From positions 248,001-312,000 of the forward strand of contig CBDFFU010000006.1 of the NCBI GenBank assembly GCA_965246875.1: a stretch of 64,000 bases of DNA, given 5' to 3'. Below are positions 33,401-40,691 of this stretch, piece by piece. A program made the position numbers and the translations under genes. How positions within the stretch are numbered: the first letter of the stretch is position 1; every line of letters starts with the position of its first letter. Source of the DNA: DASWYT01 sp965246875 (GTDB taxonomy: Bacteria > Pseudomonadota > Alphaproteobacteria > Micavibrionales > SZUA-601). A model generated the notes under the pieces. The model was not told where the DNA came from and did no database searches. It worked only from the letters and a program-made list of their open reading frames with translations.

Positions 33401-35337
33401 TCTGCCTAACGGATACTTTCCGCTTAAATGAACATGATATGATTAGCCAGCTTCTGGCAGATAATAGTGCGCGTCGCAAGCGTCAACAACAGCTCGATAT
33501 TCGTGTTATCATGGGCAATCCACCTTATTCTGCTGGACAGAAGAATGAAAATGATAATGCTGCAAACGTAGAATATCCTTATTTAGAGGGAAAGATTCGT
33601 AGTACCTATGCAGCTAATTCAAAGGCTACCTTGCAAAAAAGCATATATGACTCTTACATCATGGCAATTCGTTGGGCTTCTGATCGAATTGGTAATAGGG
33701 GTGTAATTGGCTACGTCACTAATGGTGGTTGGATTGAAAGTAACTCGACCGATGGAATGCGCAAATGCCTAGCAGAAGAATTTAGTAATCTTTATATTTT
33801 CCATTTGCGCGGAAATCAGAGAACGCAAGGAGAGATGTCGCGCAAAGAGGGTGGAAAGATTTTTGGTGGCGGTAGCCGCTCTCCAATCGCTATTAGCGTT
33901 CTTGTTAAGAACCCTGATGCCAAGGAGCATGGGAAAATATATTTTCATGATATTGGTGATTATTTGACGCGTGAACAAAAGTTAGAAATCATTTCTGATT
34001 TTAAAAGTATTAAAGGAATAGAGTCAGCAGGGGGCTGGGCAAGGATAACACCGAACGAACATAATGATTGGCTTAAACAACGGGATAACAGCTTTGATGA
34101 TTTTATTGCTATAGGTAATAAGAAAAGCAATGTAGTTAAAACTATATTTGAAAATTATTCCCAGGGAATTCTAACTAGTAGAGATGCTTGGTGCTATAAT
34201 TCTTCAAAGAAAAAGGTTGAAGAAAATATTTCAAATATGATCGATTTTTACAGTAAACAAGTAAAATCTTGGGAAGATAGTTTCGCTAAGTCATCATTCA
34301 AAGATTTTATAAATAATGATTCTAAAAAAATTAGCTGGAGTGGTAATCTGAAAAGTGCTGCAGAAAAAGGTAAAAAGATTTCGTTCTCGCATGAAAATAT
34401 TGTGAGTGGCTTATATAGACCGTTTATGAAGCAGTGGTTTTACTATTCACGTGATTTAAATGAACGTGTTTATCAAATGCCACAAATTATTCCGTCTGCT
34501 GGATGCAAGAATTTAATTATAATGATCACTGGCACAGGAATTAGTGGAGGCTTTTCTGCATTAATGACAGATACGATTCCAAATTTTCACTCTATGGATA
34601 CAGGCCAACATTTTCCTTTAAAATTGTATGATATGAGTAGAGTTGAAGATGTTGGACTTTTTAAGAGACAAGAAGCCGATATAAATCACTGCACAAAAGA
34701 TGGTATTACTGATGCGGGATTGTTGTACTTTACGGCGAATTACCCGTCTGAAAAAATAACTAAAGAGGATATCTTTTATTACATCTACGGCCTCCTGCAT
34801 TCCGAAGAGTATCGTGAGAGATATGCCGATAACCTCTCCAAACAGCTACCACGCATTCCATGCGTGAGTAATTCAGAAGACTTTTGGTTGTTTTCGAAAG
34901 CTGGGCATGCCCTTTCAGATCTGCATATAGGTTACGAAACCGTCAGGCCTTATGATGTGCAGATTGATGCTGGAAATAAGAAGCCGGCAGACCTTGGTAC
35001 GAATAAATATTGTGTTACAAAAATGAAATTCGCTAAAAAAGGAGATAAAACAACTGTTATATATAACAATTACATTACTATTAAAAATATTCCTGTCGAA
35101 GCATTCGAATATATCGTTAATGGTAAGCCAGCCCTTGAATGGGTAATGGAACGCCAGGGTGTCAAGACAGACAAGGATAGTGGTATTATAAATGACGCCA
35201 ATCTATACGCCATCGAAACCGTTGGTGATCCAACATATCCCTTGAAGCTCTTCCAGCGCGTTATTACTGTCAGTTTAGAAACTCTAAAAATCGTTCGGTC
35301 ACTACCTAAGTTGGAAATATTAGAACCAATTAAATAA
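30460..35337 (+). CDS. Type ISP restriction-modification enzyme (nuclease-helicase-methylase)
   Basis: A 1625-aa single-chain enzyme like LlaGI/LlaBIII. Residues 1-160: Mrr-like nuclease with D in GKDTGIDLVAK and HAIQCKFYDED (QxK core). Residues about 170-620: superfamily 2 helicase-translocase with Walker A CGTGKTFTALK (192), DEAH box ICDEAHRTTG (324), TATPRIYG and motif VI QSVGRIMRN (584). Residues about 870-1100: gamma-class N6-adenine methylase with DPFTGTGTFITRLL (916) and NPPY in IMGNPPYSAGQ (1017). The C-terminal 500 residues should be the target-recognition domain. It protects against phage by modifying one strand and cutting unmodified DNA. It is strongly AT-rich, suggesting recent transfer, and appears intact. 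Confidence 0.93.
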   Translation: MNQALSSIFSQFRTSAKTEREKGTYFEELILTYLRYEATYKDLYSHIWSYADWTKEQGLNGKDTGIDLVAKTHGTDEYHAIQCKFYDEDYRVQKRDIDSFFTASGKKPFTHRVIITTTNNWSEHAEDALQGQNPPVTKIDLHDLANSQIDWSKYASKQEPVLKPQKELRPHQVKALVDVEKGLEAADRGKLIMACGTGKTFTALKIAEKLAGPGKCVLFLVPSLSLLSQTLTEWTQESKIPLHSFAVCSDSDVGKKRKADDDAVQTFVHELRYPATTDATSLAKEMEKRHDKTHMSVVFSTYHSIEVISQAQRNHNLTDFDLIICDEAHRTTGSTFENEEESNFVKIHNSDFMKGKKRLYMTATPRIYGDVAEAKAEKEGTILYSMNNEEWYGKELHVLTFSEAVMRGLLVDYKVIVLTVDEAHISSRLQRLLADENNQLKVDDAAKIVGCWKALSKQYQEDETDDKDPMHRAVAFCQVIETTKGTKVHKVSSKNIASMFQAVIEAYQDQEEDHNTLTCEAKHVDGSMNASEKEEKLEWLKAQTSEDTCRILSNVRCLSEGVDVPALDAVLFLTPRNSQVDVVQSVGRIMRNAPGKKRGYVILPVVIPTGVEPHTALNDNKTYKVVWDVLQALRSHDDRFDAMINRFDLVGKDHAKMEVIAITDKIQPKQKKKDNKKETGKESYSIGTPALVHNVAEKSQYELQFQVGEIERALYAKMVKKCGNRNHWEDWAKDIAKIAKTHITRITAIINDQNNQREIQAFANFVDELRDDLNDQITNDEVIEMLAQHLITKPVFDALFDKYSFASKNPVSQAMQSVLDTLQEHRLDKEADTLEKFYNSVKLRAEKIDDAAAKQKIVLELYDKFFRNAFPKMAEKLGIVYTPIEVVDFIIHSINDVLQQEFGETLGSKGVHILDPFTGTGTFITRLLQSGLIAPKDLPYKYKNEIHANEIVLLAYYIAAINIEAVYHGLVGGEYQPFDGICLTDTFRLNEHDMISQLLADNSARRKRQQQLDIRVIMGNPPYSAGQKNENDNAANVEYPYLEGKIRSTYAANSKATLQKSIYDSYIMAIRWASDRIGNRGVIGYVTNGGWIESNSTDGMRKCLAEEFSNLYIFHLRGNQRTQGEMSRKEGGKIFGGGSRSPIAISVLVKNPDAKEHGKIYFHDIGDYLTREQKLEIISDFKSIKGIESAGGWARITPNEHNDWLKQRDNSFDDFIAIGNKKSNVVKTIFENYSQGILTSRDAWCYNSSKKKVEENISNMIDFYSKQVKSWEDSFAKSSFKDFINNDSKKISWSGNLKSAAEKGKKISFSHENIVSGLYRPFMKQWFYYSRDLNERVYQMPQIIPSAGCKNLIIMITGTGISGGFSALMTDTIPNFHSMDTGQHFPLKLYDMSRVEDVGLFKRQEADINHCTKDGITDAGLLYFTANYPSEKITKEDIFYYIYGLLHSEEYRERYADNLSKQLPRIPCVSNSEDFWLFSKAGHALSDLHIGYETVRPYDVQIDAGNKKPADLGTNKYCVTKMKFAKKGDKTTVIYNNYITIKNIPVEAFEYIVNGKPALEWVMERQGVKTDKDSGIINDANLYAIETVGDPTYPLKLFQRVITVSLETLKIVRSLPKLEILEPIK

Positions 35338-35652
35338 GATAAAGTTGCATAACTTTAAAGCTATCAAAATATAATAGCTGAATAAAAGTCCATATGTATC
35401 CGTAACTGCAGTTTCTTTTTATGATGCTTGAAATGGGATAAACATGACTTCAATTGAGGCAGGATATTGAGTTTGACATGATTAAAGATCAAAGCCAAAG
35501 GGTAATGAAAAAAGTAGTAGTAGTAGAAATTATATCCAAACTCGATTCTATTTAGAGAAATGTTATCATTTAAATTGGTCCGCCCCCTATAAATGAGTCC
35601 AAGCCGAGAGTTATTCTTGGTATGATGTGGACATCTAGCGGGAGGGTTTTGC

Positions 35653-35931
35653 ATGTCACGGCGGAGGTTTACGGCGGAGCAGATTATAGGCTATTTGCGG
35701 CAGGCTGAGGTGATGATTGGCCAGGGCAAGCGGATGGAAGATGTGTTGCGTGCGTTGGCTGTGACGGGGAATACGTATTACCGCTGGCGGAAAGAATACG
35801 GCGGTCTGGGTGTGGATCAGGCGCGGCGCTTGAAGGATCTTGAGATAGAGAATGGGCGGCTGAAACGTGCTGTCGCCGACCTGACTTTGGATAATCTGAT
35901 TTTGAAGGAAGTATCGACGGGAAAGTTCTAA
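35653..35931 (+). CDS. IS3-family transposase OrfA, copy 2
   Basis: Identical in protein sequence to the copy at 6271: helix-turn-helix (FTAEQIIGYLRQAEV) and leucine-zipper region (LEIENGRLKRAVADL). It is expected to join OrfB by -1 frameshifting near its end. Confidence 0.92.
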   Translation: MSRRRFTAEQIIGYLRQAEVMIGQGKRMEDVLRALAVTGNTYYRWRKEYGGLGVDQARRLKDLEIENGRLKRAVADLTLDNLILKEVSTGKF

Positions 35932-35957
35932 CCAGTCCTGAGCGTCGCCGGGAGGCT

Positions 35958-36833
35958 GTGGTTTATGTGCAGCAGAAGCTGGGAATTACGGAACGACGGG
36001 CGTGCAAGGCGTTGGGGCAGAGCCGCGGCTTGCAGCGCAGGCCTCTTAAGCGAGCGCGTGACGAAGAAGCGCTGACGGCGGACATTATAAAACTTGCGGC
36101 GCGTTATGGTCGTTACGGTTACAAACGCATCACGGCGTTGCTGCGGGTTCAAGGCTGGGTGGTTAATCACAAACGTGTGGAGCGCATCTGGCGGCGAGAG
36201 GGGCTGAAGGTACCGCAACGGCATAAGAAGAAAGGTCGTCTCTATCTGAATGACGGTTCATGCATCCGACTTAGACCGTGTTGGCAGAACCATGTGTGGG
36301 CGTATGACTTTGTAGCGGACCGGCTCAAGGACGGCACCAAGATCCGCACACTGACGGTGATCGATGAGTACACGCGGGAATGCCTGGCTTTGCGGACGGG
36401 TTACAGCTTGAAGGCGGATGACATCATGGCTGTGCTGACGGATCTGTTTGTGAGCAAAGGCATTCCTGATCATATCCGTTCGGATAACGGGTCGGAGTTT
36501 ACGGCCAGATCGATCAAGGACTGGCTACCAAAGCTACACGTCAAAACACTGTATATCGAGCCAGGCAGCCCGTGGGAGAATGGTTATAATGAGAGCTTCA
36601 ACGCAAGGCTGCGGGACGAATGCCTGAATGCGGAGACGTTTTACACGCTGAAAGAAGCCCAGGTGATCTTGGAGCAGTGGCGGCATCATTACAACCATAT
36701 CCGCCCGCACACGTCGCTGGGCTATAGGCCACCCGCTCCACTGGCCAGAACGCATGCTTGCATCATGGCAGGGGCTTCCGCTTACGCTCCAGCCCCCGCC
36801 ATGATGCTGCAGCTGCTCCAAACTGTAACTTAA
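35958..36833 (+). CDS. IS3-family transposase OrfB, copy 2
   Basis: Same as the copy at 6576 apart from Asp instead of Asn in VLTDLFVSKG. The catalytic triad segments (WAYDFVADRL, SDNGSEF, WENGYNESF) are intact, so this copy could be active. Confidence 0.93.
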   Translation: MVYVQQKLGITERRACKALGQSRGLQRRPLKRARDEEALTADIIKLAARYGRYGYKRITALLRVQGWVVNHKRVERIWRREGLKVPQRHKKKGRLYLNDGSCIRLRPCWQNHVWAYDFVADRLKDGTKIRTLTVIDEYTRECLALRTGYSLKADDIMAVLTDLFVSKGIPDHIRSDNGSEFTARSIKDWLPKLHVKTLYIEPGSPWENGYNESFNARLRDECLNAETFYTLKEAQVILEQWRHHYNHIRPHTSLGYRPPAPLARTHACIMAGASAYAPAPAMMLQLLQTVT

Positions 36834-36862
36834 AACCTGGACTCAATATCGGGGGTTGACCA

Positions 36863-37218
36863 CGGCAGCGCATCGGTTTATTAGCCGCCCCATGCTGGAA
36901 AAGAGCATTCGCTTTAAACAGGCCGTGTTACGAGGCGAGGGAATGTCGCCTGAACAGAAGACCAGACTCGATCAGCTTATCAAACAATATAAACGCAGCG
37001 CAGTTACTTTTGATCAGAATGACAATGATCTAAAACCTGGCACAAGGTTAATTAAAGTTATACGGGACAAGAAGTATATCGTCACTGTCAAAAATGATGG
37101 TCTCTTTGATTATGACGGTAAGATATATTCCAGCCTATCTCAGGTGGCATTTGCAATCACCGGTACACGGTGGAATGGCTGGGCGTTCTTTGGCCTAAAA
37201 AATAAGGTGAAGAAATGA
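36863..37218 (+). pseudogene. DUF2924 gene, 5' end removed by IS copy 2
   Basis: About 117 codons remain. EKSIRFKQAVLRGEGMSPEQ and PGTRLIKVIRDKKYIVTVKN, then YSSLSQVAFAITGTRWNGWAFFG, match the DUF2924 C-terminus (R-SLS-IA-AITGT-W-G--FFGL). The family usually has about 60 more residues upstream. A TTG at 36856 inside the IS end could restart translation. It overlaps the recombinase start by 4 bp, the usual order for this pair in alphaproteobacterial elements. DUF2924 may assist the recombinase, but this is unproven. Confidence 0.75.
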
Positions 37219-38759
37219 AGTCCACAATCAAACGTTGCGCAATTTACACCCGCAAATCAACCGAGGAGGGATTAGAGCAAGAGTTCAATACACTTCACGC
37301 ACAGCGAGAAGCATGTGTTGCTTATATTACGAGTCAGAAGTCGGAAGGTTGGTCTTTAGTAAAAACAAAATATGACGATGGTGGGTTTAGCGGTGGAACT
37401 ATGGATCGTCCTGCTTTGAACCAGCTTATTAATGATATCAAAAATGGGAAGATCGATGTTATTGTCGTCTATAAGATTGATCGTCTGACACGTGCTCTTA
37501 TTGATTTTTCCAGATTGGTGGAAATATTTGATCAGCATAATGTAACCTTTGTCAGTGTAACGCAGTCGTTCAATACCACGACATCAATGGGACGATTAAC
37601 TCTAAATGTTCTATTATCTTTTGCCCAGTTTGAACGGGAAGTGATTGGTGAGCGTATCCGAGACAAAATTGCCGCCAGCAAACAAAAAGGCATGTGGATG
37701 GGTGGACGAGTGCCATTTGGCTATAACGTTGATGAGAGAAAACTGGTTATCAATAATGAACAAGCTGAGACAGTGAAATTTATTTACACATCATACTTGT
37801 CACTGGGTTCAGTAATTAAATTAAAACAATATTTGGATGAGAACGATATCAAAAGTAGAGAGTATAAAGGAAGAACAGGGGTTCGAGGTGGCTTATGCTT
37901 TAGCCGGGGCCATTTGCATGAAATGCTGACCAATCCAATTTATATTGGGAAAATACGGCATAAGGGTATTGTTTATGATGGCCAGCATATGGGTATTATT
38001 AGCCAGGATATGTGGGATCAGGTTCAGAGCACACTGACTAACAAAGCAGTTAATCCACGTGAGATGGTTTATGATAAAATTGATCTGCTATTGAAGGGTA
38101 AAATATTTGACTGTGAGGGAAACCGCTATACACCATCATTCACGACAAAAAATGGGGTGCGGTATAGTTATTATATAAGTCCTCTGTTAAATCAACAAAA
38201 AGACCATCCGAACAATGTAATTGCACGTATACCATCTGAGACATTCGAAACAATTGTTTTACAAGCTACAAGTGATTTATTGAATGGTGATAATATTTTC
38301 AAATTACTGGATATCGATGAATACGATAAGAAATTAAATAACTGGATCATGGTAAATGCAGGAAAAATAAAACCTTTGGAAATTATTGGTAAAGCACTTA
38401 AAAAAGTCGTGATTAGTAAAAATAAATTAGAGTTCCAATTTGATTGGCCAGCTTTAAATGAAAAAGTTATAGAGGATTTGCAAATTGAGCTGCCAATGCC
38501 AAAACAGGAACTGTATCTTCATGCTATCCCATTCAGTACCAGACGGGCAAATAAAGGAACACTGATTATCCAGTCACATGCCGGTCGTCAAAACGACGAC
38601 CCTTTTGCCCGGACGCCGTTGGAATTGAAGAACTGGGTACGGGGCATTGTCTGGCGGGATGAATTTTTTAACGGTACGATGATTGCTGATATTGCTAAAC
38701 GTGAGAAAATCGATCCACGGTATGTTGGACGTTTAATTGATGCGAGCCTAAATATTTAA
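37215..38759 (+). CDS. Large serine recombinase (resolvase/invertase N-terminus)
   Basis: A 514-aa site-specific recombinase. IYTRKSTEEGLEQEFNTLHAQ holds the catalytic Ser (residue 15), IDVIVVYKIDRLTRALIDF and LLSFAQFEREVIGERIRDKIAA are core resolvase segments with the conserved Arg residues, and the Recombinase domain spans about 165-270 (GRVPFGYNVDE; HEMLTNPIYIGKI). The zinc-ribbon typical of longer integrases is not obvious. The C-terminus has GIVWRDEFFNGTMIADIAK, a helix-turn-helix-like part. It lies 114 bp from the right direct repeat and tRNA-Ala, so it is the best candidate to mobilise the island. Confidence 0.9.
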   Translation: MKSTIKRCAIYTRKSTEEGLEQEFNTLHAQREACVAYITSQKSEGWSLVKTKYDDGGFSGGTMDRPALNQLINDIKNGKIDVIVVYKIDRLTRALIDFSRLVEIFDQHNVTFVSVTQSFNTTTSMGRLTLNVLLSFAQFEREVIGERIRDKIAASKQKGMWMGGRVPFGYNVDERKLVINNEQAETVKFIYTSYLSLGSVIKLKQYLDENDIKSREYKGRTGVRGGLCFSRGHLHEMLTNPIYIGKIRHKGIVYDGQHMGIISQDMWDQVQSTLTNKAVNPREMVYDKIDLLLKGKIFDCEGNRYTPSFTTKNGVRYSYYISPLLNQQKDHPNNVIARIPSETFETIVLQATSDLLNGDNIFKLLDIDEYDKKLNNWIMVNAGKIKPLEIIGKALKKVVISKNKLEFQFDWPALNEKVIEDLQIELPMPKQELYLHAIPFSTRRANKGTLIIQSHAGRQNDDPFARTPLELKNWVRGIVWRDEFFNGTMIADIAKREKIDPRYVGRLIDASLNI

Positions 38760-38872
38760 GGGATTTTCCGTTCAATTTTTTTCTTAAAATTCCGATACGA
38801 CTTTTAACAGCTGCCTATTATCTTAGGCTTTTGGCGACAGAGTACAAATCAACCGTTTGTCCTTGATGCGTT

Positions 38873-39032
38873 AAATGGCAACGGACTGGCGGATTACGCC
38901 ACAGAGAAAAATCATAAATTTCCCGATATTTTTATGTTAGTAGAGATTCTCTGAGTCCGCTCATGCAAAAACGCCGCATATTGCGGGCGAAAAGGACGTA
39001 TTCTCTGAAATCTGGGAAAAGGGACGACTTAA

Positions 39033-39038
<6 letters not shown>
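38873..39038. repeat. Right 166-bp direct repeat (candidate attR) overlapping tRNA-Ala 3' end
   Basis: Same orientation and about 96 percent identical to 8009-8174. The last 6 bp (TGGTGG, 39033-39038) are the CCACCA 3' end of the tRNA-Ala gene. See the left repeat. Confidence 0.8.
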
Positions 39039-39108
<70 letters not shown>

Positions 39109-39148
39109 TTTTAAGGTGTCGTCATAAAAGCTGAAACAGGTGGCAGCG

Positions 39149-39439
39149 TCAAGAGGCAACGCCGGAATCACCGGTCTTTTCACGATTTTCTGGCACCGGG
39201 TCATAGACAAACCCATTGGCCGCACCCAGCGCGTGGATCGGGTGACAGCGGCGCAAACGGTTTGCGGTCAAGGCCAGGCCGCGCATAACGCCATGCGTTT
39301 GTATCGCCTGCTGGGCATAGACGGAGCAGGTCGGTTGAAACCGGCATTGCTTGCCGAAAAATGGTGATAAGACCCAGCGATACATTTGAATGAGGCCACA
39401 TAACACCCAAATCGTGGCGCGTTTAACGGGGGTCAACAT
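39149..39439 (-). CDS. yidD: Membrane protein insertion efficiency factor YidD
   Basis: A 96-aa protein. An amphipathic N-terminal helix (WVLCGLIQMYRWVLSPFFG) precedes the family core CRFQPTCSVYAQQAIQTHG with its three conserved Cys/Pro residues, then LRRCHPIHALG. YidD assists YidC-dependent insertion. It overlaps the rnpA end by 7 bp, the standard rpmH-rnpA-yidD order; yidC would be expected next but a tRNA and the island follow instead. Confidence 0.95.
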   Translation of the reverse strand: MLTPVKRATIWVLCGLIQMYRWVLSPFFGKQCRFQPTCSVYAQQAIQTHGVMRGLALTANRLRRCHPIHALGAANGFVYDPVPENREKTGDSGVAS

Positions 39440-39858
39440 GCTGGTTTGGCGGGTGTTTGCTCTTGGATTTTGCGCAAGGCCCAGCGCAAATCACGGCCCA
39501 GATCAACGTAATCACGCGTCAAGGCATCAGGCCGCGCCAACAGAATGACGGTCCAGCCTTGCAAAGCTGGCAGAGTGGGTAAGATCGCACGGGTGAGATG
39601 CCGAAACCGGCGGCGGACGCGATTGCGCATCACGGCATTGCCGATTTTTTTGGTGATCGTCAGGCCGATTTGCAACGGCATATCATGCGTCGCATCTAAA
39701 GCTGGCTCACAGCTGATCACAAAACCGGGCGTCACCCAGCGTAACGGGCTTTTCTGCACACGCAAAAAATCGCTGCGGCGACGCAGCGGGATCAGGTTAA
39801 AAACAGATGGAAGGGTCTGATGGCCAAAATCAGGGTGGACAGACGCCACAACAGGCAA
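39433..39858 (-). CDS. rnpA: Ribonuclease P protein component
   Basis: A 141-aa protein that helps the RNase P RNA cut 5' leaders of pre-tRNAs. The signature KKIGNAVMRNRVRRRFRHL (RNR motif) and LRRRSDFLRVQKS near the N-terminus identify it. The frame opens with TTG at 39858, 5 bp after the rpmH stop; the first 25 residues are poorly conserved, so an internal start is possible. It overlaps yidD. Confidence 0.95.
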   Translation of the reverse strand: MPVVASVHPDFGHQTLPSVFNLIPLRRRSDFLRVQKSPLRWVTPGFVISCEPALDATHDMPLQIGLTITKKIGNAVMRNRVRRRFRHLTRAILPTLPALQGWTVILLARPDALTRDYVDLGRDLRWALRKIQEQTPAKPAC

Positions 39859-39863
39859 ACGAT

Positions 39864-40010
39864 TTAGCCGGTGCAGCTGATGGCCAGGCGGGTACGGCCT
39901 TTGGCGCGACGACGACGCAGAACATTACGGCCACCGGGAGTTTCCATGCGTGCGCGGAAGCCATGCGTGCGAATACGGCGGATTTTGCTAGGCTGATAGG
40001 TGCGTTTCAT
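39864..40010 (-). CDS. rpmH: 50S ribosomal protein L34
   Basis: A 48-residue, very basic protein: MKRTYQPSKIRRIRTHGFRA, then RMETPGGRNVLRRRRAKGR. It matches L34 along its length (usually 44 to 46 residues), with a slightly longer tail (ISCTG). It is the first gene of rpmH-rnpA-yidD, a block often close to oriC. Confidence 0.97.
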   Translation of the reverse strand: MKRTYQPSKIRRIRTHGFRARMETPGGRNVLRRRRAKGRTRLAISCTG

Positions 40011-40222
40011 GGTCGAATCTCGTCAAATAATCGGTGTGCGAAGGGTTTTATAAGCGTTTTGACCCTGCTTTGTCAAGCATTTGTCACCTGTGCCATGGAA
40101 TTATAATAAGCATAATGCAAATTGAAGCGACACGTCGCGTTAAACGATGCGGTTTTTAAACCTGACCCGCTTCTGTGATCTGCTTATATTGCCAGGCGGT
40201 TAGCCACAGCTATAGTGGCCGC

Positions 40223-40636
40223 ATGACGTCTTTACGGGCCAATTTCAGCATCATCACAACAGTCATCATGTTCACATTGTTGCTGCGCGCCTTTATTCCG
40301 CTGGGCTATATGCCTGATCTGGGCGCTTTGGCCCATGGCAAAATTGCTATCATCGTCTGCACCATGAACGGTCCGCAAACGGTCAAGGTCGATGCCGGCT
40401 TTGACCCGCTGCAAAAGTCCGCACCACAAACCCACGACACGAAAGCGTCTGATGGGTTATTTTGCGCCGTTGGCCTGATTGCCGGTTGGGCCAGTCTGCC
40501 GCTGGCCCTTGTTGTCTTGATTATTATCGCTGCCAGCTCTGTTCCTGTTTTCTATGACGCTTTTTCATTAACCCGCCGCAAGGCACATGGCCTGGTTTCG
40601 GCATTCCCCCGCGGCCCACCCGTTATCTCCCTGTAA
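40223..40636 (+). CDS. DUF2946-family protein 2
   Basis: A 137-aa protein, start at MTSLRANFSII (longer frame to 40175 is possible). LLRAFIPLGYMPD, IVCTMNGPQTV, a hydrophilic loop and the end PRGPPVISL follow the family pattern. A central helix (SLPLALVVLIIIAAS) is membrane-spanning. It sits 55 bp before a TonB-dependent receptor, so the pair is probably co-transcribed. Its sequence is close to the island copy at 21728. Confidence 0.78.
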   Translation: MTSLRANFSIITTVIMFTLLLRAFIPLGYMPDLGALAHGKIAIIVCTMNGPQTVKVDAGFDPLQKSAPQTHDTKASDGLFCAVGLIAGWASLPLALVVLIIIAASSVPVFYDAFSLTRRKAHGLVSAFPRGPPVISL

Positions 40637-40691
40637 GTGACGAAACGTTACGCATCCTTGACGATGCTGCTTGCCTTTATTGGGAGATTTT

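Larger units (their letters stand above)
35576..36862 (+). mobile_element. IS3-family insertion sequence, copy 2
   Basis: Nearly identical to copy 1 (6194-7480) and in the same orientation. Flanking triplets AAT and CGG differ, so this copy also lacks a target duplication. It cuts the 5' part of a DUF2924 gene on its right. The two copies could recombine to delete the 29 kb between them. Confidence 0.93.

Noticed and set aside
40100..40130. Possible Zur-like box before the DUF2946/TonB pair (ATTATAATAAGCATAAT)
   Set aside because: The halves do not form a palindrome with the right centre and the match to the Zur consensus is poor.
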